A DNA stretch of 64,000 nt. Source: Streptomyces griseoluteus. GTDB taxonomy: Bacteria; Actinomycetota; Actinomycetes; Streptomycetales; Streptomycetaceae. Position numbers and translations under genes: made by a program. This document shows, in pieces, positions 51,305-59,786 of this stretch; the stretch's first letter is position 1, and every line of letters begins with the position of its first letter. Where the stretch lies: the NCBI RefSeq assembly GCF_004784465.1, contig NZ_SRRU01000009.1:1-64000 (forward strand), given 5' to 3'. The notes under the pieces are model-generated. The model did no database searches. It saw only the letters and a list, made by a program, of their open reading frames with translations, and was not told the origin of the DNA.

Positions 51305-52735
51305 TTGAGTCACAAGCGCATGCCCAAGAGGAAGGCCGCGATAGCGGTCGGCGGTGTCGCGGCGCTCGGAGCGGCGGCCCTGCTGCTGCCCAACGCCAAT
51401 GCGTCCCAGGACAAGGACACGGCCGCGACGGGCACCGCGAGGACCCTCAAGGCCACCGACGCGACCACGCTCGCCGCCCAGTTGAAGCAGTCCCTCGGCG
51501 GCCAGTTCGCCGGCTCCTACTACGACAGCGCCAAGCAGCAGCTCGTCGTCAACGCCGTCGGTGACGGAGCGGCCGTCGCACGTGCGAAGAGTGCCGGCGC
51601 CGTCGTACGGCAGGTGGAGAACAGCACCGCCGACCTCCAGTCCGCCGCGAAGACGCTGCGGACCAAGGCGGCCATCCCCGGTACCGCCTGGGCCGTCGAC
51701 CCGCGCACCAACAAGGTGATCGTCAGCGCCGACTCCACGGTGACCGGCGCCAAGTGGGACCGGCTGGAGTCCACCGTCGCCGGTCTCGGGTCCGGCACGG
51801 CCACGCTGAAGAAGACCGCCGGCACCTTCAAGACCTTCGTCTCCGGCGGCGACGCGATCTTCTCCCAGGTGCAGGGCGGCGGCGTCCGCTGCTCCCTCGG
51901 CTTCAACGTCACCGCCTCCGACGGCAGCCCCGCCTTCCTGACCGCCGGTCACTGCGGGGTCGCGGCCAAGCAGTGGTCCGACTCGCAGACCGGGCAGCCC
52001 ATCGCCACCGTCGACCAGGCCACCTTCCCCGGCGAGGGCGACTTCTCCCTCGTCAAGTACGACGACCCGGCGACCGAGGCGCCCAGCGAGGTCAACGCGG
52101 GCAACGGCCAGGTCGTGGCGATCACCCAGGCCGCCGAGGCCACCGTCGGTTCGACCGTGTTCCGGATGGGCTCCACCACCGGGCTCCACGACGGCCAGGT
52201 CACCGGCCTCGACGCCACCGTCAACTTCCAGAGCGAGACCGACCCCAACGGGGTCGACACCGTCACCGGTCTCATCCAGACCGACGTGTGCGCCGAGCCC
52301 GGCGACAGCGGCGGCTCGCTGTTCACCCAGGAGGGCGCGGCGATCGGCCTGACCTCCGGCGGCAGCGGCGACTGCACCAGCGGCGGCGAGACCTTCTTCC
52401 AGCCGGTCACCACCGCCCTCGCGGCCACGGGCGCCACCCTCGGCGACGGGGGCGCGGGTGCGGGTGCCGGTGCCGGTGGCGACCAGGCGGGCGCGGGCGA
52501 CCAGGCGGGCGCCGGGGATCAGGCCGGTGCCGGGGACCAGGCGGGCGCCGGGGACCAGGCCGGTGCCGGAGACCAGGCCGGTGCCGGGGACCAGGCCGGT
52601 GCCGGGGACCAGGCGGGCGGCGACCAGATCGGCGGCGCCGACGACCAGGCCGGCGCGGGTGCGGGAGCCGCCCAGGAGCAGGGCGCCAAGCACCCCCACC
52701 GCAACCGTCAGCAGGGCGGAACCTCCTCCAACTGA
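51305..52735 (+). CDS. streptogrisin-like secreted serine protease (S1 family) with repetitive tail
   Basis: 476 residues. Signal peptide about 1-33 (KRKAAIAVGGVAALGAAALL), then a propeptide of about 140 residues (AAQLKQSLGGQFAGSYYDSA and more), and a chymotrypsin-fold domain. Triad: His216 (LTAGHCG), Asp246 (GDFSLVKY), Ser336 (EPGDSGGS). The C-terminus has about eight near-identical GAGDQA hexapeptides (52490-52620) followed by a basic tail. The catalytic part matches streptogrisins D/C/B. The repeats are not part of the known catalytic module and may anchor or extend the enzyme. The start is TTG 51305, chosen because AGGAGG lies 8 bases upstream. Confidence 0.92.
   Translation: MSHKRMPKRKAAIAVGGVAALGAAALLLPNANASQDKDTAATGTARTLKATDATTLAAQLKQSLGGQFAGSYYDSAKQQLVVNAVGDGAAVARAKSAGAVVRQVENSTADLQSAAKTLRTKAAIPGTAWAVDPRTNKVIVSADSTVTGAKWDRLESTVAGLGSGTATLKKTAGTFKTFVSGGDAIFSQVQGGGVRCSLGFNVTASDGSPAFLTAGHCGVAAKQWSDSQTGQPIATVDQATFPGEGDFSLVKYDDPATEAPSEVNAGNGQVVAITQAAEATVGSTVFRMGSTTGLHDGQVTGLDATVNFQSETDPNGVDTVTGLIQTDVCAEPGDSGGSLFTQEGAAIGLTSGGSGDCTSGGETFFQPVTTALAATGATLGDGGAGAGAGAGGDQAGAGDQAGAGDQAGAGDQAGAGDQAGAGDQAGAGDQAGAGDQAGGDQIGGADDQAGAGAGAAQEQGAKHPHRNRQQGGTSSN
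52490..52620 (+). repeat. 18-bp coding repeats (GAGDQA) in the protease tail
   Basis: The unit GCGGGCGCCGGGGACCAG and close variants recur about eight times without interruption, encoding Gly-Ala-Gly-Asp-Gln-Ala. Copies differ at synonymous sites (GCC/GCG, GGT/GGC, GAC/GAT), so they are not freshly duplicated. It is a low-complexity acidic, neutral-polar tail. Confidence 0.8.
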
Positions 52736-52741
52736 CCCAGC

Positions 52742-52773
52742 GGGTCCGGCCCTTCGGCGGAAGGGCCGGACCC
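52742..52773 (+). terminator. 14-bp hairpin after the protease
   Basis: GGGTCCGGCCCTTC (52742-52755) pairs perfectly with GAAGGGCCGGACCC (52760-52773) around a GGCG loop. It lies 7 bases beyond the protease stop and 17 bases before the convergent SpoIIE stop, so it probably serves both. Confidence 0.8.
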
Positions 52774-52789
52774 TCTGCGCGCCGGACGC

Positions 52790-54913
52790 TCAACCCCTGT
52801 CCTGCGCCCGGAGCAACAGCACCGCCACGTCGTCCACCCGGTCCCGCCCCGCCGTGCCGTGCCGGACCAGCGCGTCCGCCAGCTCCTCCAGCGGACCGTC
52901 GCCCGCCTCGGAGAACAGCGCGCCCAGGTCGATCAGCGCGTCCTCGATGTCCACACCCGGCGACTCCACCAGTCCGTCCGTATAAAGGGCGAGCACCGAG
53001 CCCGGCGCCAGCGGCACCTCCGTCGTCGGGTACGCCGCCTCCGAGTCGATGCCGAGCAGTGGGCCCCCGGCCAGGTCCAGCACCCGTACCCGCCCGTCCG
53101 GACGTCTGAGCAGCGGCGGCGGATGACCGGCCCGCGCCATCACGGCCCGGCCGTGCGCGGGGTCGAGGCGGAGATAGAGGCAACTGGCGAACAGCTCGGT
53201 ACCGAGGTCGATCAGCAGCCGGTTGATGCTGCCCATCACCTCGCCCGGTGCCTGCCCCACCGTGCTGTACGCGCGGACACCGGTGCGGATCTGGCCCATC
53301 AGCGCCGCTGCCGTCACGTTGTGCCCCTGGACGTCACCGATCACCGCGGACGCCCGTGGCCGGGTCGGCACCAGGTCGTAGAAGTCGCCGCCGATGTCCA
53401 TGCCCCGCGTCGCCGGGAGATAGCGCGCGGCCGCCTCGATGCCGGGCGGCGGGGACAGCGAGTGCGGCAGCAGCGCCTCCTGGAGCCCGTGCGCCAGCCG
53501 GTGCTTGGCGTCGTACAGCATCGTCCGCTCCAGCGCCTGGGCGATCAGCCCGCCCAGGCTGGTCAGCACCGCCCGCTCCTCGGCGGGGAAGGAGCGCGGC
53601 TCCGCGTACGCCAGCACACACGTCCCCACCCGGCGCCCGGACGCGACCAGCGGCAGGAAAGCCCAGGCCGCGAAGCCGTCACGGGACTCCCGTCGCACGG
53701 GATACAGCCGCTCCAACTGCTCCAGCGACTCGAAGAACGCGGGCACTCCACTGCTCAACGCCTGGGTGCCCGGCGTGCGTTCGCTCAGCGGCATTCCGTC
53801 GAACCACCCGGCCACCCGCTCGTCCGGATAGCCGCGGTGCCCGAGCACCCGCATCCGCCCCTCCTCGGCGGCGAGCAGCATCAGCGCGTGACTGCCGACC
53901 GCCGGACCCACCTCGTCCGCGACCAGGTGGACCAGATCGTCCACCGCCACCGCCTCGGTCAGCGCCCCCGTCAGGCTCAGCAGCCGCGAGATCGTCACCA
54001 GCCGGTGCGGCCGTGCCCCGGCCGGCACACCCGTGCGCTCGGTCAGCACCCGGACGCGCGTGATGCGCACGCTCACCCCGGTGCTGCCCGGATAGAGCCG
54101 AAAGGACAGCCAGTGGCCGGGCGGCCGCAGCGCCACGAAGGAGGCCGGACGGCGACTGATCAGCGCGGCCCGGTAACGGTCCTCGTACAGGGGGTCGTTG
54201 AGCCACGGCACCGACACCCAGGGCAGTGTGCCGAGCAGTTCGGCGGCGGGACGGCCGAGGAGTTCGGCGGCGGCCGCGTTGACGTGCCCGATCCGGCCGT
54301 GGAGGTCGAGCGACACCAGCCCGTACGGCAGCCGGGCCACCATCCGCGCCGCCTCCACCGGCTCCAGCGTGTCCACGACGGCCGCGTCCGGTGTCGCCAC
54401 CAGATCCCGCTCGGAGCCCAGCGGCAGATTCTCGGCCGACGCCCGCGCCAGCACCCGGGTCAGCCGCTCACACCCCGCCGCCAGCAGCGTCCGCTCCCGC
54501 TCGGTCAGCTCCGGGCCGTGCCCGGCCGGCCAGGTCACGAACACCGAGCCGAGCACGACGTCGTCCGTGGCCAGCGGCAGCGCCGCCAGTGCGAAGGGGT
54601 ACGGCAGCACCACCGCGATGCGCGGGAAACGGCGCGCCATCTCCTCGCCGCCGCCCACCCACACCAGCCGCCGCTGCCGCACGGCCTGCGCGACCGGGAT
54701 CGGCGCGCTCACCCCGACCCGCTCCCACGGCGCGGCGAACGCCCTGGGCAGGCCCGCCATCACCGCCATCTCCAGCACCGGCACATCGGGCCGCAGCAGG
54801 TAGACCGCGCCCGAGTGCGCGCCCACGTCCTCCATCATCGCGGCCAGGGCGACCGACAGCGGCGGCTGCCCCGCCCCCGGGATCTCCCGCGGGGGGTCCG
54901 GCGTGTCCGACAC
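52790..54913 (-). CDS. GAF-PAS-GAF-SpoIIE (PP2C) phosphatase
   Basis: 707 residues. An N-terminal GAF-like domain (about 20-190), a PAS domain (about 205-330; MVARLPYGLVSLDLHGRIGH) and a second GAF domain (about 340-490) precede a PP2C-type SpoIIE phosphatase. Metal-binding residues are in GGDFYDLV, GDVQGHNV, ARAGHPPPLL, YTDGLVESPG and DDVAVLLLR. Such proteins dephosphorylate STAS anti-sigma antagonists and so free sigma factors. GGAGG lies 8 bases before GTG 54911-54913. It is divergent from a second SpoIIE gene (55158 onward). Confidence 0.92.
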   Translation of the reverse strand: MSDTPDPPREIPGAGQPPLSVALAAMMEDVGAHSGAVYLLRPDVPVLEMAVMAGLPRAFAAPWERVGVSAPIPVAQAVRQRRLVWVGGGEEMARRFPRIAVVLPYPFALAALPLATDDVVLGSVFVTWPAGHGPELTERERTLLAAGCERLTRVLARASAENLPLGSERDLVATPDAAVVDTLEPVEAARMVARLPYGLVSLDLHGRIGHVNAAAAELLGRPAAELLGTLPWVSVPWLNDPLYEDRYRAALISRRPASFVALRPPGHWLSFRLYPGSTGVSVRITRVRVLTERTGVPAGARPHRLVTISRLLSLTGALTEAVAVDDLVHLVADEVGPAVGSHALMLLAAEEGRMRVLGHRGYPDERVAGWFDGMPLSERTPGTQALSSGVPAFFESLEQLERLYPVRRESRDGFAAWAFLPLVASGRRVGTCVLAYAEPRSFPAEERAVLTSLGGLIAQALERTMLYDAKHRLAHGLQEALLPHSLSPPPGIEAAARYLPATRGMDIGGDFYDLVPTRPRASAVIGDVQGHNVTAAALMGQIRTGVRAYSTVGQAPGEVMGSINRLLIDLGTELFASCLYLRLDPAHGRAVMARAGHPPPLLRRPDGRVRVLDLAGGPLLGIDSEAAYPTTEVPLAPGSVLALYTDGLVESPGVDIEDALIDLGALFSEAGDGPLEELADALVRHGTAGRDRVDDVAVLLLRAQDRG

Positions 54914-55157
54914 GCCGACCACCTCCTCGTACGGCCCTCGCGCCCCGGACCGCGGACGGGTCCCACTTCTGCGAGTACGCCGAGTACCCCCTCCGGACAC
55001 CGCTCATGCCGGGCGGCGGAAAAGGCTGGTACGCGTGCCCACGAGGCTTTCGGGCCAATCGCGCGGTAGGGAAAAACCGCGCGTGGTCGGTGCACAGGGG
55101 CTGCGCCACGCGCCCGCACGCGCTGTAATGGCCAACGTGGCGAGTGAGGGTGCTGCG

Positions 55158-55649
55158 GTGCGCAGGACGGGAGCCGGGCGTGCCGAGCACGTCCTCGCCA
55201 CACTCATGGCCGCGCCCGCCTCCTCCGACCGGCTCCGCCGCGTCCTGGAACAGGCCCTCGTGCTCGCCGGTGCCTCGTTCGCCGGCGTGTACGCCCCCGG
55301 TGACGACCCCGCCGTGCTGTGCCTGGCCGAGTCCGTCGGACTGCCCGGCTCGCTGTACGGCCTGCGCGACGGCTACCCCGCCGACGGCGGTGCCCCGGTC
55401 GCCGAGGCCCACCGCACCGGCCGCCCCCTCTGGCTCGGCCCCCGCGAAGTGGCCGCCCGCGCCGAGGGCCGCCGCACCCCGGCACCCGACTTCTCCCTCG
55501 CAGCCCTGCCCCTCGCCGGGCCGGGCGGCGGCTCGCTGCTGGCGGTCGCGGAACGGCCCGAGGGGTTCGACGCGGGGGAGAGGGCCGCGCTGGAACTCAT
55601 CGTCCGCGCCGTCGCCGTCCCGGAGCCCGGCCCGGCCGACTCCCACTAA
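55158..55649 (+). CDS. GAF-domain N-terminal fragment of a split SpoIIE phosphatase
   Basis: 163 residues with one GAF domain (about 10-150; LEQALVLAGASFAGVYAPGD and further PVAEAHRTGRPLWLG). It ends at TAA 55647-55649. The very next codons in the same frame read PAPDAFSLAMDTGRVEVGDE, which is the proper start of a PAS domain. So this is the front part of the protein at 55677, separated only by one in-frame stop. GAGGG is 7 bases before GTG 55158; an ATG at 55128 without a ribosome site is the alternative. Confidence 0.7.
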   Translation: MRRTGAGRAEHVLATLMAAPASSDRLRRVLEQALVLAGASFAGVYAPGDDPAVLCLAESVGLPGSLYGLRDGYPADGGAPVAEAHRTGRPLWLGPREVAARAEGRRTPAPDFSLAALPLAGPGGGSLLAVAERPEGFDAGERAALELIVRAVAVPEPGPADSH

Positions 55650-55676
55650 CCGGCCCCGGACGCCTTCAGCCTCGCC

Positions 55677-57581
55677 ATGGACACCGGGCGGGTGGAGGTC
55701 GGCGACGAGATACTGCGGCTCTTCGGGATAGGGCGCGACGAATTCGACGGCAAGGTGGAGACGCTCCTCGGGCTCACGGTGCCCGAGGACCTGCCCGCGC
55801 TGATGTCGGTGGTGGAGCCCGACCACATGTCGCTGGACGAGCGCGAATTGGAGTTCCGCGTCCGGCAGCCGTCCGGGGCGCTCCGCTGGCTCCGGCTGCG
55901 CGGACGGCTGCTGCCCGGCGGGGAGGGCAGGCCCGCCCGGCTGGCCGGCACCGTCGCGGACGCCACCAAGCTGCGCTCCGGCGTCACCGACGTGGCGCGC
56001 GTCCAGCGCCTCGCCGCCGACCTCGCCACGGCGGGCACCGTCAAGGACGTGGGGCACGCCGTCGTCGACGCCCTGCGCAAGCCCCTGCGCGCCGACCGCA
56101 TCGCCCTGGCGGAACTGGAGAACGACCGCCTCGTCGTCACGGTCCTCGACCCGCCCGAACCCGAGGCGTGGCCCGAACTCTGGCGGAGCGAGTGGCGCGG
56201 GGAGTGGCCCGACGCCCCCGTACGCGCCATGCCCGCCCTCGCCGCCGCCCTGCGCGACGGCCGCGCCCATATCTGGCCCGCCGGCTCCGCCCTGGAGCCG
56301 AGCCTCGCCGGAGTCGGCCCCGGCGGCCTCGCGGTGCTGCCGCTGCCCGCGGGCGGCCGGATGGCCGGGGCCTGCCTGATCGGCTGGGACCGCCCGCACG
56401 AGTTCGCCCCCGACGAACGCGCCCTGCTCACCGCCTGCGCCGCCCTCGCCGGGCAGGCCCTGCGCCGCGCCCACGCCTTCGACGCCGAGCACGAACTCGT
56501 CGGCATGCTCCAGCGCACCCTGCTGCCCCACCGGCTGCCCCGGCTGCCCGGCGCCAAGGCCGTCGCCCGGTACCTGCCCGCCACCGAGGGCCTGGAGGTC
56601 GGCGGTGACTGGTACGACGTGATCCCGCTCGCCGACAACCACGTGGCCTTCGTCATCGGCGACGTCCAGGGCCACAACGCGGGCGCGGCCACCCTGATGG
56701 GCCAGATGCGCACCGCCCTGCGCGCCTACGCCGCCGAGGGCCACCCTCCTGACGTGGTCGTGGCCCACGCCAACCGGCTGCTCCTGGACATGGAGACCGA
56801 CCTCTTCGCCACCTGCGTCTACGTCGACATCGACATGGAGCAGGGCACCGCCCTCTGCGCACGCGCCGGGCACCCGCAGCCGGTGCTGCGCCACCCGGAC
56901 GGCAGCACCGAGATCGTGGAGGCCGAGGGCGGACCGCCGCTGGGGGTCCTCACCCGGGCGGAGTACCCGATGACACCGCTGAAACTCAAGCCCGGCACGG
57001 TCCTCGCGCTCACCACCGACGGCCTGGTCGAGTCGTCCGGCACCGACCTCGACACCGGCATGGACCGGCTCGCCCGCGACCTCGCCGCCGCCGACCCCGC
57101 CCACCTCGGCCGGACCGCCGACGCCCTGCTCGCGGGCGCCCACCGGGGCGACGACGTGGCACTGCTGCTGGTCCGCTACGACGGCATGGCCGTGCGCCCG
57201 CGCCGCGAGAGCTGGAGCGTGTGGCGGGTCCCGGAGGCGGTACGGCACGCCCGGCGCTTCGTCCGCCGCACCCTGCGCGCCTGGGAGCTGCCGAGGGACA
57301 CCGCCGACACCGCCCTGCTGGTGGTGTCCGAGCTGGTCACCAACGCCCTCGTGCACACCGAGGGGCAGGTACGGCTCGACCTGAGCCTGGTCGGGCACCG
57401 GCTGCGCATCGCGGTCACCGACTCCTCGCCGCGCGGACCCCTCAAGCCGACCAGCGTCGGCTGGGAGGCCACCGGCGGCCGGGGCATCCTGCTGGTCGAG
57501 GCGGTCTCGCACGCCTGGGGGACCGTCCCGGTCAGCGGCGGCAAGCAGGTGTGGGCGGAGCTGGTGACGAACGAGGCGTGA
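55677..57581 (+). CDS. PAS-GAF-SpoIIE phosphatase with C-terminal anti-sigma-type kinase domain
   Basis: 634 residues from ATG 55677, inside the PAS fold (LRWLRLRGRLLPGGEGR). A GAF-like domain (about 110-275) is followed by SpoIIE/PP2C (about 285-500; GGDWYDVIPL, GDVQGHNAGA, ARAGHPQPVL, TTDGLVESSG) and a histidine-kinase-like ATPase (about 505-634; SELVTNALVHTEG, VTDSSPRGP, GGRGILLVEAV). Phosphatase and RsbW-type kinase in one chain would set both steps of a partner-switch. There is no ribosome site before ATG 55677; the PAS start lies nine codons upstream beyond the TAA, so it may be made by readthrough or reinitiation, or the gene is disrupted. Confidence 0.85.
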   Translation: MDTGRVEVGDEILRLFGIGRDEFDGKVETLLGLTVPEDLPALMSVVEPDHMSLDERELEFRVRQPSGALRWLRLRGRLLPGGEGRPARLAGTVADATKLRSGVTDVARVQRLAADLATAGTVKDVGHAVVDALRKPLRADRIALAELENDRLVVTVLDPPEPEAWPELWRSEWRGEWPDAPVRAMPALAAALRDGRAHIWPAGSALEPSLAGVGPGGLAVLPLPAGGRMAGACLIGWDRPHEFAPDERALLTACAALAGQALRRAHAFDAEHELVGMLQRTLLPHRLPRLPGAKAVARYLPATEGLEVGGDWYDVIPLADNHVAFVIGDVQGHNAGAATLMGQMRTALRAYAAEGHPPDVVVAHANRLLLDMETDLFATCVYVDIDMEQGTALCARAGHPQPVLRHPDGSTEIVEAEGGPPLGVLTRAEYPMTPLKLKPGTVLALTTDGLVESSGTDLDTGMDRLARDLAAADPAHLGRTADALLAGAHRGDDVALLLVRYDGMAVRPRRESWSVWRVPEAVRHARRFVRRTLRAWELPRDTADTALLVVSELVTNALVHTEGQVRLDLSLVGHRLRIAVTDSSPRGPLKPTSVGWEATGGRGILLVEAVSHAWGTVPVSGGKQVWAELVTNEA

Positions 57582-57706
57582 GGGGCGAGTGGGGGATGAG
57601 AGACCTCGACGAGGCGGGCGACGACGCCGGGAGACGGGACCCGGCGGACGGCGCGGACGGCGGCCCCGAGTGGCGGGTTCGCCCGGCGTGCCTAGGGTCG
57701 GTTGGT

Positions 57707-57976
57707 GTGGCACACACCTTCGAAGAACTGGTTCAGAAGCAGCGCGCGGCGGCCGCGGCACACGCCACCGTGAACGGACTGCGGGACACCTACGGCCCCC
57801 CGGCCGAGCGGGCGATGACCGGCGCGCAGTCCGGGACGTACGAGACCGCCCTGCGCGCCTGGCGCGACCTGGCCCGCGACGTGCAGACCGCGCTCAGCGA
57901 GTACGCCCGTGACACCGGGCGGTCCCGCGCCGAGGTCGAGGCCGAGGTGGAACGCGCCGCGGCCGCCGGGGACTGA
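57707..57976 (+). CDS. conserved small helical hypothetical protein
   Basis: 89 residues, predicted all-helical and charged: AHTFEELVQKQRAAAAAHA, then LRDTYGPPAER and WRDLARDVQTALSEYARDTG. The style resembles short coiled proteins of Streptomyces with no assigned function. GTG 57707 is in frame, with a weak AGGGTCGG upstream. It lies 125 bases downstream of the SpoIIE gene and is followed by a strong hairpin. Confidence 0.65.
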   Translation: MAHTFEELVQKQRAAAAAHATVNGLRDTYGPPAERAMTGAQSGTYETALRAWRDLARDVQTALSEYARDTGRSRAEVEAEVERAAAAGD

Positions 57977-57996
57977 CCGGACGGCGGCGAGCGAAA

Positions 57997-58024
57997 GGCC
58001 CGGCACCCCCGTGGGTGCCGGGCC
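57997..58024. terminator. 12-bp bidirectional terminator
   Basis: GGCCCGGCACCC (57997-58008) pairs perfectly with GGGTGCCGGGCC (58013-58024) around a CCGT loop, between two convergent genes. Confidence 0.75.
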
Positions 58025-58036
58025 CGCCGGGCGTGC

Positions 58037-58621
58037 TCAGGCGTGGGTCTTGGCGAGCAGTTCGAGGATCTCCGCCGTCGTACCGCTCTCACCGAGACGG
58101 GGGAAGATCCGCTCGACGCTGTTGGTGTGCGCGTCCGCGTCGGCGTCGGCCATGGCGTCGGTGGCCAGAGTGACGTTGTAGCCGGCCGCGTACGCGTCAC
58201 GGGCGGTGGACTCCACGCCGATGCTGGTGGCGATGCCGGTGAGCACGATCTGCGTGATGCCCCGGCGGCGGAGCTGCACCTCCAGGTCGGTGCCGAACAG
58301 GGCGCTCCAGTTGTGCTTGGTGACCAGAATGTCCCCGGCGTGCCCGGTCAGCTCGTCCACGATCACGTCCCAGCCGTCGGGGAAGGACAGGCCCCGGGCC
58401 TGGCGCTCGGTGCGGCCGGGCACCGCGTCCGCGCCGTCGGCGGCGAAGGAGACCCGGACCAGCACCACGGGCAGATCACGGGCGCGGAAGGCGTCGGCGA
58501 GCTCGGCGCTGCGGGCCACCACGTCGGCGGCGCTGTGCGGCTGGACGGGCATCGCGGTGATGCCGGCCTGGAGGTCGATCACGACGAGGGCGGTACGGGG
58601 GTCGAGCGTGGTGACGGACAT
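58037..58621 (-). CDS. isochorismatase-family hydrolase lacking the catalytic Cys
   Basis: 194 residues. Rossmann-like isochorismatase fold with Asp16 (VVIDLQAGI) and Lys in ILVTKHNWSALFGT. At the position of the nucleophile Cys the sequence is TGIATSIGVESTA, with Gly in place of Cys. Cysteine hydrolases such as nicotinamidase need that Cys, while enterobactin/phenazine isochorismatases do without it, so a hydrolase of the second kind or an altered activity is likely. It follows a MarR gene on the same strand (48 bases), which probably controls it. No ribosome site stronger than a short purine stretch is present. Confidence 0.88.
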   Translation of the reverse strand: MSVTTLDPRTALVVIDLQAGITAMPVQPHSAADVVARSAELADAFRARDLPVVLVRVSFAADGADAVPGRTERQARGLSFPDGWDVIVDELTGHAGDILVTKHNWSALFGTDLEVQLRRRGITQIVLTGIATSIGVESTARDAYAAGYNVTLATDAMADADADAHTNSVERIFPRLGESGTTAEILELLAKTHA

Positions 58622-58669
58622 GCGTCGGCCTTTCGAAAAGGGTGGGGGGCCGGGGGAGGAGCCCGGTGT

Positions 58670-59107
58670 TCAGGGGCGGGACAGCCGCTCCAGCAGCTCC
58701 AGCGCGGTCAGCACCGTCTCCCGCTCCTCCTCGGTGAACCGGTCCTGGAAGGCGCGGGCGAGCCACTCCTCGCGCAGTTGCCGGTTGCCCTCCACGCGGG
58801 CCCGGCCCGCCTCGGTGAGGGTGACGAGCTGACGGCGGCCGTCGTCCGGGTCGGGGGCGCGGCGGATGAGCCCCTGTTGGTCCAGCGCGGCGAGCGTGGC
58901 CGCCATGGACTGCGGACGGACGCCCTCGGCCGCCGCGAGCGCGCTCGCCGTGGCCGCGCCGTGCTTGCCGACCAGGGAGAGCGCGGACTCCTGCGGGGGC
59001 GTGAGATCGGCGTCCCGCGCCACCTCACGGATACGGCGCCGCAGCCGGCTGAACACCACCCGCAGCTCGCGTGCCGCGCGGGCGGCCGAACCGGAGATGT
59101 GGACCAT
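58670..59107 (-). CDS. MarR family transcriptional regulator
   Basis: 145 residues. Winged helix-turn-helix: TPPQESALSLVGKHGAATAS, ALAAAEGVRPQSMAATLAAL, and the wing LIRRAPDPDDGRRQLVTLTE. Size and layout are those of MarR repressors. The ATG at 59105-59107 has only a weak ribosome site; a GTG three codons upstream (59116) is possible. A perfect CAGTTCGAACTG palindrome lies 36 bases before its start, so it probably represses itself and the isochorismatase-like gene. The phosphodiesterase gene is divergent. Confidence 0.9.
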   Translation of the reverse strand: MVHISGSAARAARELRVVFSRLRRRIREVARDADLTPPQESALSLVGKHGAATASALAAAEGVRPQSMAATLAALDQQGLIRRAPDPDDGRRQLVTLTEAGRARVEGNRQLREEWLARAFQDRFTEEERETVLTALELLERLSRP

Positions 59108-59142
59108 GCCCGCCACCGTAAGGAGCTTCAGCCCAGCCTGTC

Positions 59143-59154
59143 CAGTTCGAACTG
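59143..59154. promoter_or_regulatory. perfect 12-bp palindrome CAGTTCGAACTG (candidate MarR operator)
   Basis: The palindrome lies in the 88-base gap between the MarR gene and the divergent phosphodiesterase gene, followed at once by TTCAGTTTTACC that repeats part of an arm (AACTG/CAGTT). It is a plausible MarR operator overlapping both promoters. Confidence 0.5.
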
Positions 59155-59195
59155 TTCAGTTTTACCTGTCCATTGCGCTTCCCTACGCTGAGCAC

Positions 59196-59690
59196 GTGCG
59201 CCTTCTTCTCATGTCCGACACCCACCTCCCGAAGCGGGCCAAGCGGCTCCCGGACCGTCTCCTCGCCGAACTCCCGCACGCGGACGTGGTGTTCCACGCC
59301 GGCGACTGGGTGGACACCGCCACCCTCGACCTGCTGGAGTCCCAGAGCCGCCGCCTGATCGGCGTGTACGGCAACAACGACGGCGACGGCCTGCGCGCCC
59401 GGCTGCCCGAGGTGGCGTACGCCGAGCTGGGCGGCCTGCGCTTCGGCGTGGTCCACGAGACCGGGCCCGCCCGAGGCCGCGAGGCCCGCTGCGCCGAGCG
59501 CTTCCCCGGCCTGGACGTCCTCGTCTTCGGGCACAGCCACATTCCCTGGGACACCACCGCCCCCGGCGGCCTCCGCCTGCTCAACCCCGGCTCCCCGACC
59601 GACCGCCGACGCCAGCCGCACGCCACATACATGACCGCCAGCGTGGCGGACGGCGCCCTGACCGACGTCACCACGCACACCCTCCCCTAG
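59196..59690 (+). CDS. YfcE/MJ0936-type metallophosphoesterase
   Basis: 164 residues. Motifs of the calcineurin-like phosphoesterase fold: MSDTHL (metal ligands D, H), FHAGDWVD (GD), GNND (in place of the usual GNH/GNCD), and GHSHIPW (HSH), plus a final NPGSPTDRR. Small enzymes of this type cleave phosphodiesters of unspecified nature. GTG 59196 has no ribosome site. It is divergent from the MarR gene and may come under the same palindrome. Confidence 0.87.
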   Translation: MRLLLMSDTHLPKRAKRLPDRLLAELPHADVVFHAGDWVDTATLDLLESQSRRLIGVYGNNDGDGLRARLPEVAYAELGGLRFGVVHETGPARGREARCAERFPGLDVLVFGHSHIPWDTTAPGGLRLLNPGSPTDRRRQPHATYMTASVADGALTDVTTHTLP

Positions 59691-59786
59691 CCCTGGCTCC
59701 CCGCGTCGACGCGCGCGATCGGGGTACTGCTGGTCTGCTGGAGCGAGGGCCCGCGCGGGCCTGTGGGACGTTCCCCGGAGAGGCGT

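Noticed and set aside
52490..52620. Short tandem repeats that could be taken for a CRISPR array
   Set aside because: Units are contiguous, 18 bases long, in frame and code for GAGDQA; there are no spacers or cas genes.
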